A stretch of 64,000 nt of DNA from Sediminimonas sp. (GCF_024637375.1 NZ_JAGXFK010000051.1:49010-113009), one strand, 5' to 3'; shown: positions 38,919-48,555, counted from the stretch's first letter. Numbers and translations: made by a program. The notes: a model not told the origin generated them from the letters alone.

Positions 38919-39122
38919 ATGTTGACGAAAACCTACCCCCAAGACCGCCCCAAAGACTTTCTCAAAGAAAACCCGTCGGAAAAGTGGCGGTGCGATATTT
39001 GGGTAGGTGACGGCAGTGATCATCATGGGGTCGGAGCCACAGAAGCTGAGGCGCAATATAACGCCAAACTTGCGTACATGAAGTACCGGCGCACTCCTAA
39101 CGCTTCGAGTATGGGAGACTGA
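38919..39122 (+). CDS. Small phage protein, unknown
   Basis: 67 residues. GGGAGG lies six bases upstream of the ATG. The sequence contains EKWRCDIWVGDGSDHHGVGA then a helix AEAQYNAKLAYMKYR. It follows the pattern of a small alpha/beta fold. The function is unknown. Confidence 0.5.
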   Translation: MLTKTYPQDRPKDFLKENPSEKWRCDIWVGDGSDHHGVGATEAEAQYNAKLAYMKYRRTPNASSMGD

Positions 39123-39124
39123 CC

Positions 39125-39556
39125 ATGCCGATCCGGCCTGAAAACCGTGACCGCTATCCGCCCGACTGGCCGAAAATCAGCGCCCGCGTGCGCGAGGAAG
39201 CGGGGCAACGGTGCGAGTGGTGCAGCGTGCCAAATGGCGAGTGGATCAGGCGTGGTACTTGCGACGGGCTAGATGTTTGGTCGTTCTCTGCATCGGCGCA
39301 TTGCGACGTGTTCTGCGCTTCCACTGGCGACAAGCTGGACGGAGAAAGTCATGACACATGCGACCTTGGCAAGCCCGTCCGTGTGGTCCTGACTACCGCA
39401 CACCTCGACCACACCCCCGAGAACTGCGCCCGCGACAATCTCGTGGCCCTCTGCCAAAAATGTCACAACCGCTATGACGCGCCGATGCGTCGTGCTGGAT
39501 TGGCTGCGCGTCGTCGCGCCGAAATGGCTGACGGCGATCTTTTCGAGAAGGACTGA
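39125..39556 (+). CDS. HNH endonuclease-like protein
   Basis: 143 residues. Zinc-binding Cys pairs are C30/C33 (CEWC) and C110/C113 (CQKC), with the HNH core AHLDHTPENCARDNLVALC between (H93, H96) and a following CHNRYD. This is a complete HNH signature. It starts two bases after the previous stop. It may act in recombination, packaging or as a homing-like nuclease; near an excision gene its role cannot be fixed. Confidence 0.8.
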   Translation: MPIRPENRDRYPPDWPKISARVREEAGQRCEWCSVPNGEWIRRGTCDGLDVWSFSASAHCDVFCASTGDKLDGESHDTCDLGKPVRVVLTTAHLDHTPENCARDNLVALCQKCHNRYDAPMRRAGLAARRRAEMADGDLFEKD

Positions 39557-39558
39557 CC

Positions 39559-40212
39559 ATGCCGATCCGCCGTCTGCCCCCGATCTTTGCCAAGGTCCGA
39601 TTCCGGCTGAGGCCCGCCGATGTTCCGCCAGTCGTTTTCCGCTTTTCGAAGCAGCACATCAACGATGCGCGTGAGACAATCCAACGTATGTGGGATGAGG
39701 TCCCGCTTTATACTTATTCGCATTGCTGGATGGAAACGCCCTATCTCGGCATCATGGCCTACTGCCCCGACGAGGAATGCGTGCACGTCAGGGCATGGAA
39801 CAAGAATGGCAAGCACGCGACGAAATTTCAGTTTCGGTCCTTCGATGAGGGCGGCTTGTCAGATATGGAAAAGGTCGTGAAGGCTCAGTATTTTCAGGCG
39901 GCCTACGCCTTACACCTATATACCGAGCGTGCCGCAGAAGTGTCGGTCAACACCTTGTCCCGCAATTCGCCATCCGCGCACCGCAGGGAAGGCGACACGC
40001 TGCGATATGCCCAGCTTGACGATCTTGCCAGCGCAGCGGGGCAGTCTCGCCAGCGCGGGTATGCGCGGCCGTGCGAAGTATCAGGGATCAAGATGCGGGA
40101 GCACGATGTTCGCGGACACTGGCGGACGTATCCGAGTGGCGTTCGGGTCTGGGTAAAACCGCACAAGCGAGGTGATGTAGGGTTAGGCCGCGTGCAAAGG
40201 GTGATGCAATGA
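39559..40212 (+). CDS. Phage protein of unknown function before the Xis-like gene
   Basis: 217 residues. The C-terminal third, SGIKMREHDVRGHWRTYPSG and VRVWVKPHKRGD, is of a type I recognise from several phages and prophages without assigned function. The N-terminal part contains LPPIFAKVRFRLRPADVPPV and a CPDEECVHVRAW strand. It may be a nucleic acid-binding protein. It overlaps the next gene by four bases. Confidence 0.55.
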   Translation: MPIRRLPPIFAKVRFRLRPADVPPVVFRFSKQHINDARETIQRMWDEVPLYTYSHCWMETPYLGIMAYCPDEECVHVRAWNKNGKHATKFQFRSFDEGGLSDMEKVVKAQYFQAAYALHLYTERAAEVSVNTLSRNSPSAHRREGDTLRYAQLDDLASAAGQSRQRGYARPCEVSGIKMREHDVRGHWRTYPSGVRVWVKPHKRGDVGLGRVQRVMQ

Positions 40213-40403
40213 AAAGCCTCGAAGATTACCCCGCCGCCACCATCACATGCCGCCCCAGCCAGGCGCCGCAAGTGTTCGGCGTGTCTCGCGCGACGATCTA
40301 CCGCTGGGCGAAGGCGGGGCACATCACGCTCTACCACCGGGGAGGAATGGCGTTCGTGCGAGTCGACGACGTCCTCGCCTACATCACCGGGGTGAGGGAC
40401 TAA
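40209..40403 (+). CDS. AlpA/Xis-like excisionase protein
   Basis: 64 residues, a MerR-like winged helix: APQVFGVSRATIYRWAKAGH, ITLYHRGGMAFVRVDDVLAY. This is the fold of Xis and AlpA proteins, which direct prophage excision or control the integrase. It is the last phage gene before the chromosomal amidase, the expected place for excision functions. No integrase follows, so it may act with a recombinase encoded at the other end. Confidence 0.7.
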   Translation: MKSLEDYPAATITCRPSQAPQVFGVSRATIYRWAKAGHITLYHRGGMAFVRVDDVLAYITGVRD

Positions 40404-40547
40404 TTGAGGGACCGAGAGGCAGAAAGCCGTATTTTCCCTTTAATATCAATAGTGATTGGTGCTCTCCAGCAGCACCATACGCCCGTTTCCACCCTGCATA
40501 TTCCGATCCTCGTTCGCGCCTGGTAGCGTCCGCCCGGCATGGCACGG
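40404..40547. other. Prophage-chromosome junction, candidate attachment region
   Basis: This 144-base gap between the Xis-like gene and the amidase stop holds no gene. It is more AT-rich at 40430-40460 than its surroundings and contains an inverted repeat TGGTGCT/AGCACCA (40457-40463, 40471-40477). The right attachment core should lie here, but it cannot be named without the left end. Confidence 0.5.
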
Positions 40548-41789
40548 TCAATCGCTCGATGCGGCCTCGTCGATCCGCCACGCATCGAGCCCGGCCCGGA
40601 TACCGGCGGCCAGGCCGGCGCGCCAATCGGGGTCGCGCAGGTTTTCCATGTCGCGAAGGCTGGTCATGAATCCCATCTCGATCAGCAGCGAGGGGATGTC
40701 GGCCGCCTTGAGCACCGAGAATGCCGCCTGCCGGATCGGGTGTGCGTTGAGCGCCCCCACCGTATCGCCCATCCCCTGCACCAGGGCCTGCGCCAACCGT
40801 TCGGCGCGCGGCCGGGTTTCCTGGCGCGCGAGGTCCAGCAGGATGCCGGCGATCTGGTCGTCCTGGCCGCGCAGGTCGACCCCGGCAAGGATGTCGTCAC
40901 GGTTGTGGCGCTCGGCCAGCAGGGCGCTGGCAGTGTCGCTGGCGCTGTCCGACAGCAGGTAGACCGCGGCGCCATGGGCCTGGCCCTGCGTCAGCGTATC
41001 GGCGTGAAGCGAGATGAAAACGTCCGCCGCCAGTTCGTGTGCCAGCGCGACACGCCGCTCAAGCGCGACAAAGCGGTCGTCGGTGCGCGTCATCACCACC
41101 TCGTAGCCGCCGGCGCGCCGCAATTCCTCGCGCAATTCGCGCGCGAAGGTCAGCACCAGGTTCTTTTCGCGCAACCCGTCGCGCGCGGCGCCGGGGTCGA
41201 TGCCGCCATGGCCCGGGTCGAGCAGCACGCGCAAGGTATCGCCCGCCTCCGGCGCCGTTTTCCGGCCCGCCCGTGCGCTCGGGCGGGGCAGATCCCAGCG
41301 CGGGTCGTGCGGGGCGCCCGACCGCTCGGCGAACTCCTGCGCCCCGGCGCGGCGCAGCCGGGCGCGCAGCCGCGCCTTGCCGGTCTCGGGCGCGATGTTC
41401 ATCACCACGCTGTCGATCACCATCGGCCCGGCCAGATCCACCACCATGCGCGACCAACCGGGCCGGAACCCGCCGAAGCGCACCGCCTGCGCGTTGTCGG
41501 CGTTGAGCATCACCGCCTCGTCGAGGCCGGTCCAGTCGACCTCGCGGAAATCCATCACCAGCCGCGCCGGGGCGGTCAAGGTGTAGGCGCGCCAGGGCAC
41601 CCCCTGCGACAGCGCCAGGTCCAGCTTCAACCCGTCGCCGGTATCGGTCAGCAGCGTACCGGCCGGATCGACCCGCGCCAGCGCGCTGAACTGCACATCG
41701 CGGCTCCCCTGCGCGGCCACACCCGCCGCGGCGGCGACTGCCACCGCCAGCATGAAGGCCAGAATTGCCCCTGTCGCTGCCCTGCTCAT
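40548..41789 (-). CDS. N-acetylmuramoyl-L-alanine amidase (AmiC type)
   Basis: 413 residues from ATG 41789, which opens a signal peptide (ATGAILAFMLAVAVAAAAG). An AMIN-like beta domain occupies about residues 35-150. The Amidase_3 domain follows, with zinc ligands in DPGHGGIDPG, the Glu of LREKNLVL and SLHAD, and the catalytic Glu in LLIEMGFMT. It cleaves the peptide stem from muramic acid in the periplasm, needed for daughter-cell separation. It is the first host gene after the prophage. The longer upstream frame lacks a signal sequence. Confidence 0.9.
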   Translation of the reverse strand: MSRAATGAILAFMLAVAVAAAAGVAAQGSRDVQFSALARVDPAGTLLTDTGDGLKLDLALSQGVPWRAYTLTAPARLVMDFREVDWTGLDEAVMLNADNAQAVRFGGFRPGWSRMVVDLAGPMVIDSVVMNIAPETGKARLRARLRRAGAQEFAERSGAPHDPRWDLPRPSARAGRKTAPEAGDTLRVLLDPGHGGIDPGAARDGLREKNLVLTFARELREELRRAGGYEVVMTRTDDRFVALERRVALAHELAADVFISLHADTLTQGQAHGAAVYLLSDSASDTASALLAERHNRDDILAGVDLRGQDDQIAGILLDLARQETRPRAERLAQALVQGMGDTVGALNAHPIRQAAFSVLKAADIPSLLIEMGFMTSLRDMENLRDPDWRAGLAAGIRAGLDAWRIDEAASSD

Positions 41790-41988
41790 GTCCTGCCCGT
41801 CCGTTTTCGGCCGTTGTTGCGCCCAAACTAGCGCAAGCGCCGCCGCGATGCACGCGCCATCGAGCGCGGTCCGATCACCCCCAGCCTTCACATTCGCGCA
41901 AGCTGCGCGCGGCCCCGCTTGAAGCGGGACGCGGTTTCACCCATGCTGCCCACACGGACGCGAGTGTTTGGGGTAACGGGCCGGGGCG

Positions 41989-43326
41989 ATGCGCACAGCA
42001 ACAAGGCTATGGGCCACGATCCTGGTGGCGGTGTCGCTGATCTGGACGCCCCCCGCGGCGCGGGCCGCGGTTCTGATCCGCGACGCCGCGATCGAACACG
42101 CCCTGTCGGAACTGGCCCGCCCGGTACTCAACGCCGCGGGGCTGTCGCCGGGGCGGGTGCAGGTGCTGGTGGTACGCGATTCCTCGCTCAATGCCTTCGT
42201 CGTCGACAACCGCCACATCTTCATCCACTCGGGCATGCTGCTACGCATGAAAGACGCGGAGATGCTGCAATCGGTGATCGCGCACGAGGCGGCGCATATC
42301 GCCAACGGCCATATCCTGCGGCGCGGGCTGAACGCGGGCATGGCCAACACCGTGGCGGGGCTGGGCATCGCGCTGGCCGCGGCGGTAGCGATGGCGGGCC
42401 AGCCCGAAGCGGCGGCGGGGCTTGGCGCGGGCATGTCCGGCTCGGCGTCGCGCGTGTTCATGTCGCACACCCGCGCCGAAGAAAGCGCCGCCGATGCCTC
42501 GGGCCTGCGCTACATGGCGCGCGCCGGCGTACCGCCCGGGGCTTTCGCCGACGTGATGGAGATGTTCCGCGGCCAGGAGGTGCTGAGCAGCGGGCGCCAG
42601 GACCCGTACGCACGCACGCACCCGCTGACCCGCGACCGGCTGCGCGCGATCGAGGCACGGGTCGCCGCGCTCGACCGCCAGACCGCCGCCCCCGACAGCA
42701 ACGCCGATTACTGGTACGCGCGCGCGACCGGCAAGCTGTCGGCCTTCCTGCGTGCGCCCGGCTGGACGTTGCCGCGTCTCGACGACAGCCTCACCCCCGA
42801 CATCGCGCTGATGCGCAAGGCGGTAGCCTATCACCGCATGCCCGATGCCGCCCGCGCCATCGCCGCCGTCGACGAGCTGGCCCGGATGCGCCCGCAGGAT
42901 CCGTTCGTGCACGAATTGCGCGGCCAGATCCTGCTGGAAAGCCGCCGCACCGGCGCGGCTGTCGCGGCATACCGCCGTGCCGCCGAACTGGCCCCGGAAA
43001 ACGCCATGGTTCTGGCGGGGATGGGGCGGGCGTTGCTCGCTGCGGGCCGGCCGGGTGCGGCGCTTGACGTGCTCGAACGCGCCCGTGCGCAGGATTTCCG
43101 CGACCCGCGCATGCTCCGGGATCTCGGCGGCGCTTATGCGCAACGCGACAGGCCCGGCATGGCCGCCCTGATCACCGCCGAGCGCTACGCGCTCATCGGG
43201 CGGCTGGAAGACGCCGAAATCAACGCCCGCCGCGCCGAAAACCTGTTGCCGCGCGGCTCCTCCGCTTGGCTTCGGGCACAGGATGTGGTCTCTGCTACCG
43301 AGGCCGAACTCGACAAACGGAGATAG
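41989..43326 (+). CDS. M48-family metalloprotease with TPR tail (BepA-like)
   Basis: 445 residues with a signal peptide (LWATILVAVSLIWTPPAARA). The zinc motif is HEAAH (99-103) and the third ligand is probably the Glu in AEESAADASGL. The C-terminal 190 residues form TPR-like helical repeats (ARTGAAVAAYRRAAELAPEN style). BepA-like proteases control outer-membrane assembly in the periplasm. The next gene, a DsbA-like protein, starts three bases downstream, so the two are probably an operon with an envelope quality-control theme. Confidence 0.85.
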   Translation: MRTATRLWATILVAVSLIWTPPAARAAVLIRDAAIEHALSELARPVLNAAGLSPGRVQVLVVRDSSLNAFVVDNRHIFIHSGMLLRMKDAEMLQSVIAHEAAHIANGHILRRGLNAGMANTVAGLGIALAAAVAMAGQPEAAAGLGAGMSGSASRVFMSHTRAEESAADASGLRYMARAGVPPGAFADVMEMFRGQEVLSSGRQDPYARTHPLTRDRLRAIEARVAALDRQTAAPDSNADYWYARATGKLSAFLRAPGWTLPRLDDSLTPDIALMRKAVAYHRMPDAARAIAAVDELARMRPQDPFVHELRGQILLESRRTGAAVAAYRRAAELAPENAMVLAGMGRALLAAGRPGAALDVLERARAQDFRDPRMLRDLGGAYAQRDRPGMAALITAERYALIGRLEDAEINARRAENLLPRGSSAWLRAQDVVSATEAELDKRR

Positions 43327-43329
43327 GAC

Positions 43330-44079
43330 ATGAAAACGATTCTCGCCGCGCTCGCCGCCACAGTCATGTTGGCTGCGCCGGCCACCGCGCTGGACCTCAC
43401 CGATCTCGACGATGCCGAGCGCCAGGCGCTACGCACCGAAATCCGCGCCTACCTCCTGGAAAACCCCGAGGTAATCATGGAGGCCGTCGCGGTGCTTGAA
43501 CAACGCCAGACCGCCGAACAGGCGCAGGGCGACGCGCAGATGATCGCCACCAATGCCGAGGCGCTGTTCCGCGACGAAGATTCCTGGGAGGGCGGCAACC
43601 CCGATGGCGATCTGACCCTGGTCGAGTTCATGGATTACCGCTGCGGTTATTGCCGCCGGGCGGCACCCGAGGTGAACGAACTCGTCGAGGGCGACGGCGA
43701 CATCCGCTTCATCGTCAAGGAATTCCCGATCCTGGGCGAGCAGTCGGTGCTGGCCTCGCGCTTCGCCATCGCGGTGCGGCAACTCGAAGGCGACGCGGCC
43801 TACAAGCAGGCGCACGATGCCCTGATCGCCTTCCGCGGCGAGATCGGACGCGACACGCTCGCCCGCATCGCCGAAAACCTGGGCCTGGAGGCCGCCCCCC
43901 TTCTGGAGCGCATGGACAGCGACGCGGTGAGCGACGTGATCGCCCGCAACCACCAACTGGCAAACCGGCTGCAGATCACCGGAACGCCGACCTTCATCTT
44001 CGACGACCGGATGCTGCGCGGCTACGTGCCGCTGGACAAGATGCAGGAGGTCGCCGCGCAGATCCGCCAGGACGGGTAG
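43330..44079 (+). CDS. DsbA-family thiol oxidoreductase
   Basis: 249 residues. It has a signal peptide (LAALAATVMLAAPATA), an N-terminal helical region of about 50 residues as in ScsC/DsbA relatives, and a thioredoxin fold with the active site CGYC (C105, C108) and cis-Pro at TGTPTF. It forms or shuffles disulfides in periplasmic proteins. It follows the M48 protease by three bases and precedes a shorter paralogue immediately. Confidence 0.85.
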   Translation: MKTILAALAATVMLAAPATALDLTDLDDAERQALRTEIRAYLLENPEVIMEAVAVLEQRQTAEQAQGDAQMIATNAEALFRDEDSWEGGNPDGDLTLVEFMDYRCGYCRRAAPEVNELVEGDGDIRFIVKEFPILGEQSVLASRFAIAVRQLEGDAAYKQAHDALIAFRGEIGRDTLARIAENLGLEAAPLLERMDSDAVSDVIARNHQLANRLQITGTPTFIFDDRMLRGYVPLDKMQEVAAQIRQDG

Positions 44080-44610
44080 ATGCGCACCGCCATCGCCGCG
44101 CTGCTGGCGGCGGCGGTCATGGTCACCTCGGTACCGCGGGGAACGGCACAGGCACTCGATGCAACCTCGCGCGCGGTGCTGGGCGCGGAAATCCGGCGCT
44201 TGCTGTCGGCCGAGCCGGAAATCGTGGCACGGGCGCTGGCCGCACCACCGGTCGTCGCCAGCCCCTACCGCGACGAGATCGCGCGCGACCTCGACACCAT
44301 CGGCGCGCTTTCGGCGCGGCTGTTCTCGCCCGACAGGCCCGGCTTCGGCCCACGCGGCGCACGGGCGGTGATCGCGCTGTTCACGCGCGCCGACTGCGCC
44401 CGCTGCGCCCGGGCCGAGGCAGAATTACGCGCGCTTGCCGAAGAAATCGGCGTGCGCGCGACGCTGTTCGACATCGACGCCGATGCCGATCTCGCCACCC
44501 GGCTGGAGCTTGACGTCGCGCCGTCCTACGTGATGGCCGACCGGATGCTGCGCGGGCACATGCCGGCCGTGGTGCTTGACCGCTACCTGCGCGAGGCGCG
44601 GGGCAACTGA
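44080..44610 (+). CDS. Small DsbA-like paralogue with CARC motif
   Basis: 176 residues starting one base after the previous stop. The signal peptide and an N-terminal helix (RAVLGAEIRRLLSAEPEIVA) mirror the preceding protein (RQALRTEIRAYLLENPEVIM), so the two share ancestry. The thioredoxin-like part has CARC (C106, C109) and VAPSYVMADRMLRG, parallel to the TPTFIFDDRMLRG of the upstream gene, with Pro in the cis position. It is reduced in length and could be a partner or reductant of the larger protein. Confidence 0.7.
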   Translation: MRTAIAALLAAAVMVTSVPRGTAQALDATSRAVLGAEIRRLLSAEPEIVARALAAPPVVASPYRDEIARDLDTIGALSARLFSPDRPGFGPRGARAVIALFTRADCARCARAEAELRALAEEIGVRATLFDIDADADLATRLELDVAPSYVMADRMLRGHMPAVVLDRYLREARGN

Positions 44611-44745
44611 CGGGCACCCCCCCAGACCGGGGTACTGGCGGCACCGGCACACGTGTTTTCGGCAAGATGACGGGGCGCGCAGGCGCCGCACCGGGGGCCT
44701 CTCTCTGAAAATATCTCGGGGGGAAACGCCCGGGACGGGCGACGG

Positions 44746-44760
44746 GGGGCAGTGCCCCCT
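44746..44760. terminator. Hairpin between converging genes
   Basis: The stem GGGGGC/GCCCCC with loop AGT lies between the DsbA-like paralogue and ispG, which converge. The T-tract after it is poor (TCTT). It is probably a bidirectional terminator; the rest of the 190-base gap shows no gene. Confidence 0.5.
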
Positions 44761-44799
44761 CTTGCCGATCACGGGTGGCGCGGCCACATCATCGCAAGG

Positions 44800-45930
44800 T
44801 CACTCGGCCGCCTCTGATGCGGCGTTGCCCGCCTCGATCTCGGCGGCGCGCTTTTCGACCTGTTCGACGATATGGTCGATCATCTGGTCGTTCGACAACT
44901 TGTGGCTCTGCGCCCCCGCCAGGTAGACCATTCCCGATCCAGCCCCGCCGCCGGTGAACCCGACATCGGTCAGCAGCGCCTCGCCGGGGCCGTTGACGAC
45001 GCAGCCGATGATGCTCAGGCTCATCGGCGTCCTGATGTGTTCCAGCCGCTTTTCAAGGGTCTCCACCGTCCCGATCACGTCGAAGCCCTGCCGCGCGCAG
45101 GACGGGCACGAGATGATGTTCACGCCCCGGTGGCGCAGCCCGAGCGCCTTGAGTATCTCGTAGCCGACCTTCACCTCTTCCACCGGATCGGCCGAGAGAC
45201 TCACGCGCACGGTATCGCCGATCCCCATCCACAGCAGGTTGCCGAGCCCGATGGCGCTCTTGATCGTGCCGGTTGTCAGGCCGCCGGCCTCGGTGATCCC
45301 CAGGTGAATGGGCGCGTCGGTGGCCTCGGCCAGGCCCTGGTAGGCAGCGGCGGCCATGAACACGTCCGACGCTTTCACCGAAATCTTGAACTCGTGAAAG
45401 TCGTTGTCCTCCAGGATGCGAATATGCTCCAGCCCCGACTCGATCATCGCGTCGGGGCACGGCTCGCCGTACTTTTCCAGCAGGTGGCGCTCCAGGCTGC
45501 CGGCATTCACCCCGATGCGAATCGAGCAGCCGTGATCGCGCGCCGCCGCGATGACCTCGCGCACGCGATCCGCGCTGCCGATATTTCCCGGGTTGATGCG
45601 CAGGCAGGCGGCGCCGGCCTCGGCTGCCTCTATGGCACGGCGGTAGTGGAAATGGATGTCGGCGACGATGGGCACCGGGCTTTCGCGAACGATGTCGCGC
45701 AGCGCCCGCGCGCTGGCCTCGTCGGGCACCGAGACGCGCACGATGTCGGCGCCGGCCTCGGCCGCGGCCTGCACTTGCGCGACGGTGGCGGCGACGTCGC
45801 GGGTATCGGTGTTGGTCATCGTCTGCACCGATATCGGAGCATCGCCGCCCACCGGCACCGGGCCGACATGGATCTGGCGGCTCTTGCGGCGGTCGATACT
45901 GCGCCACGGGCGCACCGGATTGAGCAACAT
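44800..45930 (-). CDS. ispG: Flavodoxin-dependent 4-hydroxy-3-methylbut-2-enyl diphosphate synthase
   Basis: 376 residues. It catalyses the penultimate step of the MEP isoprenoid pathway with a [4Fe-4S] cluster. The cluster ligands are C275 and C278 (SCPSC) and C310, with E317 following (CVVNGPGE). The TIM-barrel N-terminus has [13 protein letters not shown] and HFHYR. The length is normal for the bacterial form. It lies 76 bases downstream of the RodZ-like gene on the same strand, a pairing common in this family. Confidence 0.95.
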   Translation of the reverse strand: MLLNPVRPWRSIDRRKSRQIHVGPVPVGGDAPISVQTMTNTDTRDVAATVAQVQAAAEAGADIVRVSVPDEASARALRDIVRESPVPIVADIHFHYRRAIEAAEAGAACLRINPGNIGSADRVREVIAAARDHGCSIRIGVNAGSLERHLLEKYGEPCPDAMIESGLEHIRILEDNDFHEFKISVKASDVFMAAAAYQGLAEATDAPIHLGITEAGGLTTGTIKSAIGLGNLLWMGIGDTVRVSLSADPVEEVKVGYEILKALGLRHRGVNIISCPSCARQGFDVIGTVETLEKRLEHIRTPMSLSIIGCVVNGPGEALLTDVGFTGGGAGSGMVYLAGAQSHKLSNDQMIDHIVEQVEKRAAEIEAGNAASEAAE

Positions 45931-46006
45931 GGAAACCCCTAAGCTTGACGGTTATCTGTCTGTCAGAGATAGAGCGCCACAGCCCGGCCCGCAACGGGGG
46001 GCGGGG

Positions 46007-47218
46007 TTACTCTTGCGCGGCGTCGCCGGCGCGCAACTCCGCGACCATGCGCGCAAGGTCGCGGTCCTGCGTGGGGTCGGCGGGGGTGTAGCGGGCCGTC
46101 AGGTCGTCAGCGGCCAGCGCGAGGCCGCTGGTGACGGTACCGCTTTCGCCGGCAGGGCCGTAGTGCTGCCCGGCAACGGCGAAATAGACCGCGCCCGATT
46201 CGCCCACCCGCAGGTTTGGGGGCTGTTCGTTTGCCGGCACGGTATAGCGGTCGCCGGCGTTCATGATACCCTCGTAAAGCACGGTGCCATCGGCGGCGCG
46301 CACGCGCACCCAGGCCGGGCGAACGGCGACCATCTCGACCTTCGGCGCCGGGTCTTTCACCACCTTGGGACTGGGCGTTTCCGGGGCCGGCACATCGGCA
46401 GTCTGTTCCAGGGCCGCCGCGACGGCGCGTTTCATCCGCTCCGCATCGGATGCGCCGGAGTGCAGGAAGTTGCCCCGCTCACCGGGCTCCAGCGTGGCAA
46501 TGGGGGCGTCGCGGGCCACCAGAACCGGCACATCCAGCGCTTGCGGGCGGTAGAGCCGATCCAGAGCATCCTCGCGGCCCGCATCCATATCGGCCACCCC
46601 GACAGCGGGCGCCTCGCTTGCGGCCAGCGGATCGAGATCGGCCAGCACCTCGGGGCTCTTCTCGACCGGCTCGACCTGCACGCGCTGGATTTCGCGCACC
46701 ACGCTCCAGCCGCCATAGCTGAGCGTTGCGATCAGCGCCAGAAGCACCGCCAAGGACCCCACCGCGCGCAACTCGATACGCCCGAGAAGAGAGTCGCCGA
46801 CATGGGCGAACGGCGTCGCGCCGGCGGCAAAGGGGTCGCGATCGGCCGAAAGGGTCACCGCGGCCGGCGCCTTGCGCACCACCGACGCCTCTGCCGACAT
46901 GCCATGCGCGGTGGTAAAGCCGCTTTCGGCGCAGAAAGCCTCAAAGGCCCGTTCGGGATCCATCCCCAGGTAGCGCGCGTAGGAGCGCACATATCCCGCG
47001 ATGAAACCGGGCGTGTCGAATGTTGACGGGTCGGCGTTCTCGATCGCAGCGATATAGGCAGCCTTGATCCGCAATTCGCGCTGCACGTCCAGCAGCGACT
47101 TGCCCATCGTCGCGCGCTCGCCGCGCATCATGTCCCCGAGCCGCAGATCGAAGTCGTCGAACCCCTTGGGTTCGACGTTGTCCTCCTGCGCCCTGCGGGA
47201 AAACCTGCGACGAATCAT
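46007..47218 (-). CDS. RodZ-like helix-turn-helix membrane protein
   Basis: 403 residues. An N-terminal cytoplasmic HTH_25 domain spans about residues 25-100 (LGDMMRGERATMGKSLLDVQ, FIAGYVRSYARYLGMDP). A membrane helix lies near residues 180-198 (AVGSLAVLLALIATLSYG), followed by a Pro/Asp-rich linker and a periplasmic DUF4115 domain (VRPAWVRVRAADGTVLYEGI). RodZ links the MreB filament to the wall machinery and controls cell shape. It is followed by ispG on the same strand. Confidence 0.85.
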   Translation of the reverse strand: MIRRRFSRRAQEDNVEPKGFDDFDLRLGDMMRGERATMGKSLLDVQRELRIKAAYIAAIENADPSTFDTPGFIAGYVRSYARYLGMDPERAFEAFCAESGFTTAHGMSAEASVVRKAPAAVTLSADRDPFAAGATPFAHVGDSLLGRIELRAVGSLAVLLALIATLSYGGWSVVREIQRVQVEPVEKSPEVLADLDPLAASEAPAVGVADMDAGREDALDRLYRPQALDVPVLVARDAPIATLEPGERGNFLHSGASDAERMKRAVAAALEQTADVPAPETPSPKVVKDPAPKVEMVAVRPAWVRVRAADGTVLYEGIMNAGDRYTVPANEQPPNLRVGESGAVYFAVAGQHYGPAGESGTVTSGLALAADDLTARYTPADPTQDRDLARMVAELRAGDAAQE

Positions 47219-47331
47219 GCTCGCTGCCCCATCTTGCCAAGGGTTGCGCGACGACCAGCGACGATTCGCACAATCCCGTGATTTGTGATCAGATTAACAC
47301 AGCGAAAGTATTTTCACAGCCCCCTAGAGGG

Positions 47332-48555
47332 TTAGCCCGCGAGTTCGGCGCGATTCAGCGCACATTGCCCCCACAACTCGTCCATCGCGCGTACCAGCTT
47401 ATCCATCTCGCCGGGGCCGTGCACGGGCGACGGCGTGAAGCGAAGCCGCTCGGTACCGCGCGGCACGGTGGGGAAGTTGATCGGCTGCACGTAGATTCCG
47501 TAATCCTCCAGAAGCATGTCGGACAACTGCTTGGTGTGAACCGGGTCACTCACGATCACCGGCACGATGTGGCTGCCGTGGTCGATGATCGGCAGGCCCA
47601 GCCCCTTGAGGCGCGTCTTGAGGATCTTCGCCTGCGTCTGGTGCCGGTCGCGACGCTCTTGATCGTGCTTGAGATGCGCGACGCTGGCCGCGGCACCGGC
47701 CGCCACGGCCGGTGGGATCGACGTTGTAAAGATGAATCCCGGCGCGTAAGACCTTATTGCATCACACATTTTCGCGCTGGACGCGATATAGCCGCCATGC
47801 ACGCCATAGGCCTTGGCCAGGGTTCCATTGATGATGTCGATACGGTGCGCCAGACGGTCGCGTTCGGTCACGCCGCCGCCGCGGGGCCCGTACATGCCGA
47901 CCGCGTGCACCTCGTCGATATAGGTCAGCGCGCCGAATTCGTCGGCCAGGTCGCAGATCGCCTCGATGGGGCCGAAATCGCCGTCCATCGAATAGACCGA
48001 CTCGAACGCGATGAGCTTGGGCGCGCCCGCGGCGTCGGCTTCAAGCAGTTCGCGCAGGTGATCCACGTCGTTGTGGCGGAAGATACGCTTGGCCCCGCCG
48101 TTGCGGCGCACGCCCTCGATCATCGAGGCATGGTTGAGCGCGTCGGAATAGATGATCAGGCCGGGGAAAAGCTTGGGCAGGGTCGAAAGCGTCGCGTCGT
48201 TGGCAATATAGGCCGAGGTGAACAGCAGCGCCGATTCCTTGCCGTGCAGATCGGCAAGCTCGGCTTCGAGTTGCTTGTGGTAGATGGTCGTCCCCGAGAT
48301 GTTGCGCGTGCCGCCCGACCCGGCGCCGGTGGACTCGAGCGCGCCGTGCATGGCCTCCAGAACGACCGGGTGCTGCCCCATGCCGAGGTAATCGTTGCCG
48401 CACCACACGGTGATCTCGCGTTCGCTGCCATCGGGGTGCAGCCAGCGCGCGTGCGGGTAGCGGCCGTTCTGACGTTCGATGTCGATGAAAGTGCGGTAGC
48501 GCCCTTCCTCGTGCAGCTGGTTGATCGCCTGCTCCAGCCTCGCCGAATAGTCCAT
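47332..48555 (-). CDS. hemA: 5-aminolevulinate synthase
   Basis: 407 residues. It condenses glycine and succinyl-CoA to start tetrapyrrole synthesis, the alphaproteobacterial (C4) route. PLP-dependent features: DEVHAVG (214-220), and the Schiff-base Lys in GTLAKAYG, K248, the same number as in the Rhodobacter capsulatus enzyme. The N-terminal [15 protein letters not shown] is typical. A purine-rich ribosome site precedes the ATG. An FnrL-like box lies 150 bases upstream, fitting oxygen control known for hemA in Rhodobacter. Confidence 0.95.
   Translation of the reverse strand: MDYSARLEQAINQLHEEGRYRTFIDIERQNGRYPHARWLHPDGSEREITVWCGNDYLGMGQHPVVLEAMHGALESTGAGSGGTRNISGTTIYHKQLEAELADLHGKESALLFTSAYIANDATLSTLPKLFPGLIIYSDALNHASMIEGVRRNGGAKRIFRHNDVDHLRELLEADAAGAPKLIAFESVYSMDGDFGPIEAICDLADEFGALTYIDEVHAVGMYGPRGGGVTERDRLAHRIDIINGTLAKAYGVHGGYIASSAKMCDAIRSYAPGFIFTTSIPPAVAAGAAASVAHLKHDQERRDRHQTQAKILKTRLKGLGLPIIDHGSHIVPVIVSDPVHTKQLSDMLLEDYGIYVQPINFPTVPRGTERLRFTPSPVHGPGEMDKLVRAMDELWGQCALNRAELAG

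Larger units (their letters stand above)
1..40403. mobile_element. Temperate podovirus-like prophage (left end outside window)
   Basis: A continuous block of phage genes: terminase, portal, scaffold, N4-gp56-type capsid, tail and lysis genes on the minus strand, a Cro/XRE control region near 28.2 kb and an early operon on the plus strand. It ends at an AlpA/Xis-like gene, and the next gene is a chromosomal amidase at 40548. The portal, capsid and short-tail connector set with no tape measure or sheath gene points to a podovirus. The combination resembles Bcep22-like temperate podoviruses, which is an inference from gene content. No integrase is seen, so it should lie beyond the left edge or be of an unrecognised type. 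Confidence 0.9.

Noticed and set aside
41919..43067. Second long frame inside the M48 protease gene
   Set aside because: Arg/Gly/Pro-rich off-frame translation; the M48 frame has a signal peptide and HEAAH.
45656..47026. Long frame opposite ispG and the RodZ-like gene
   Set aside because: Antisense across two well-recognised genes, with no domain.
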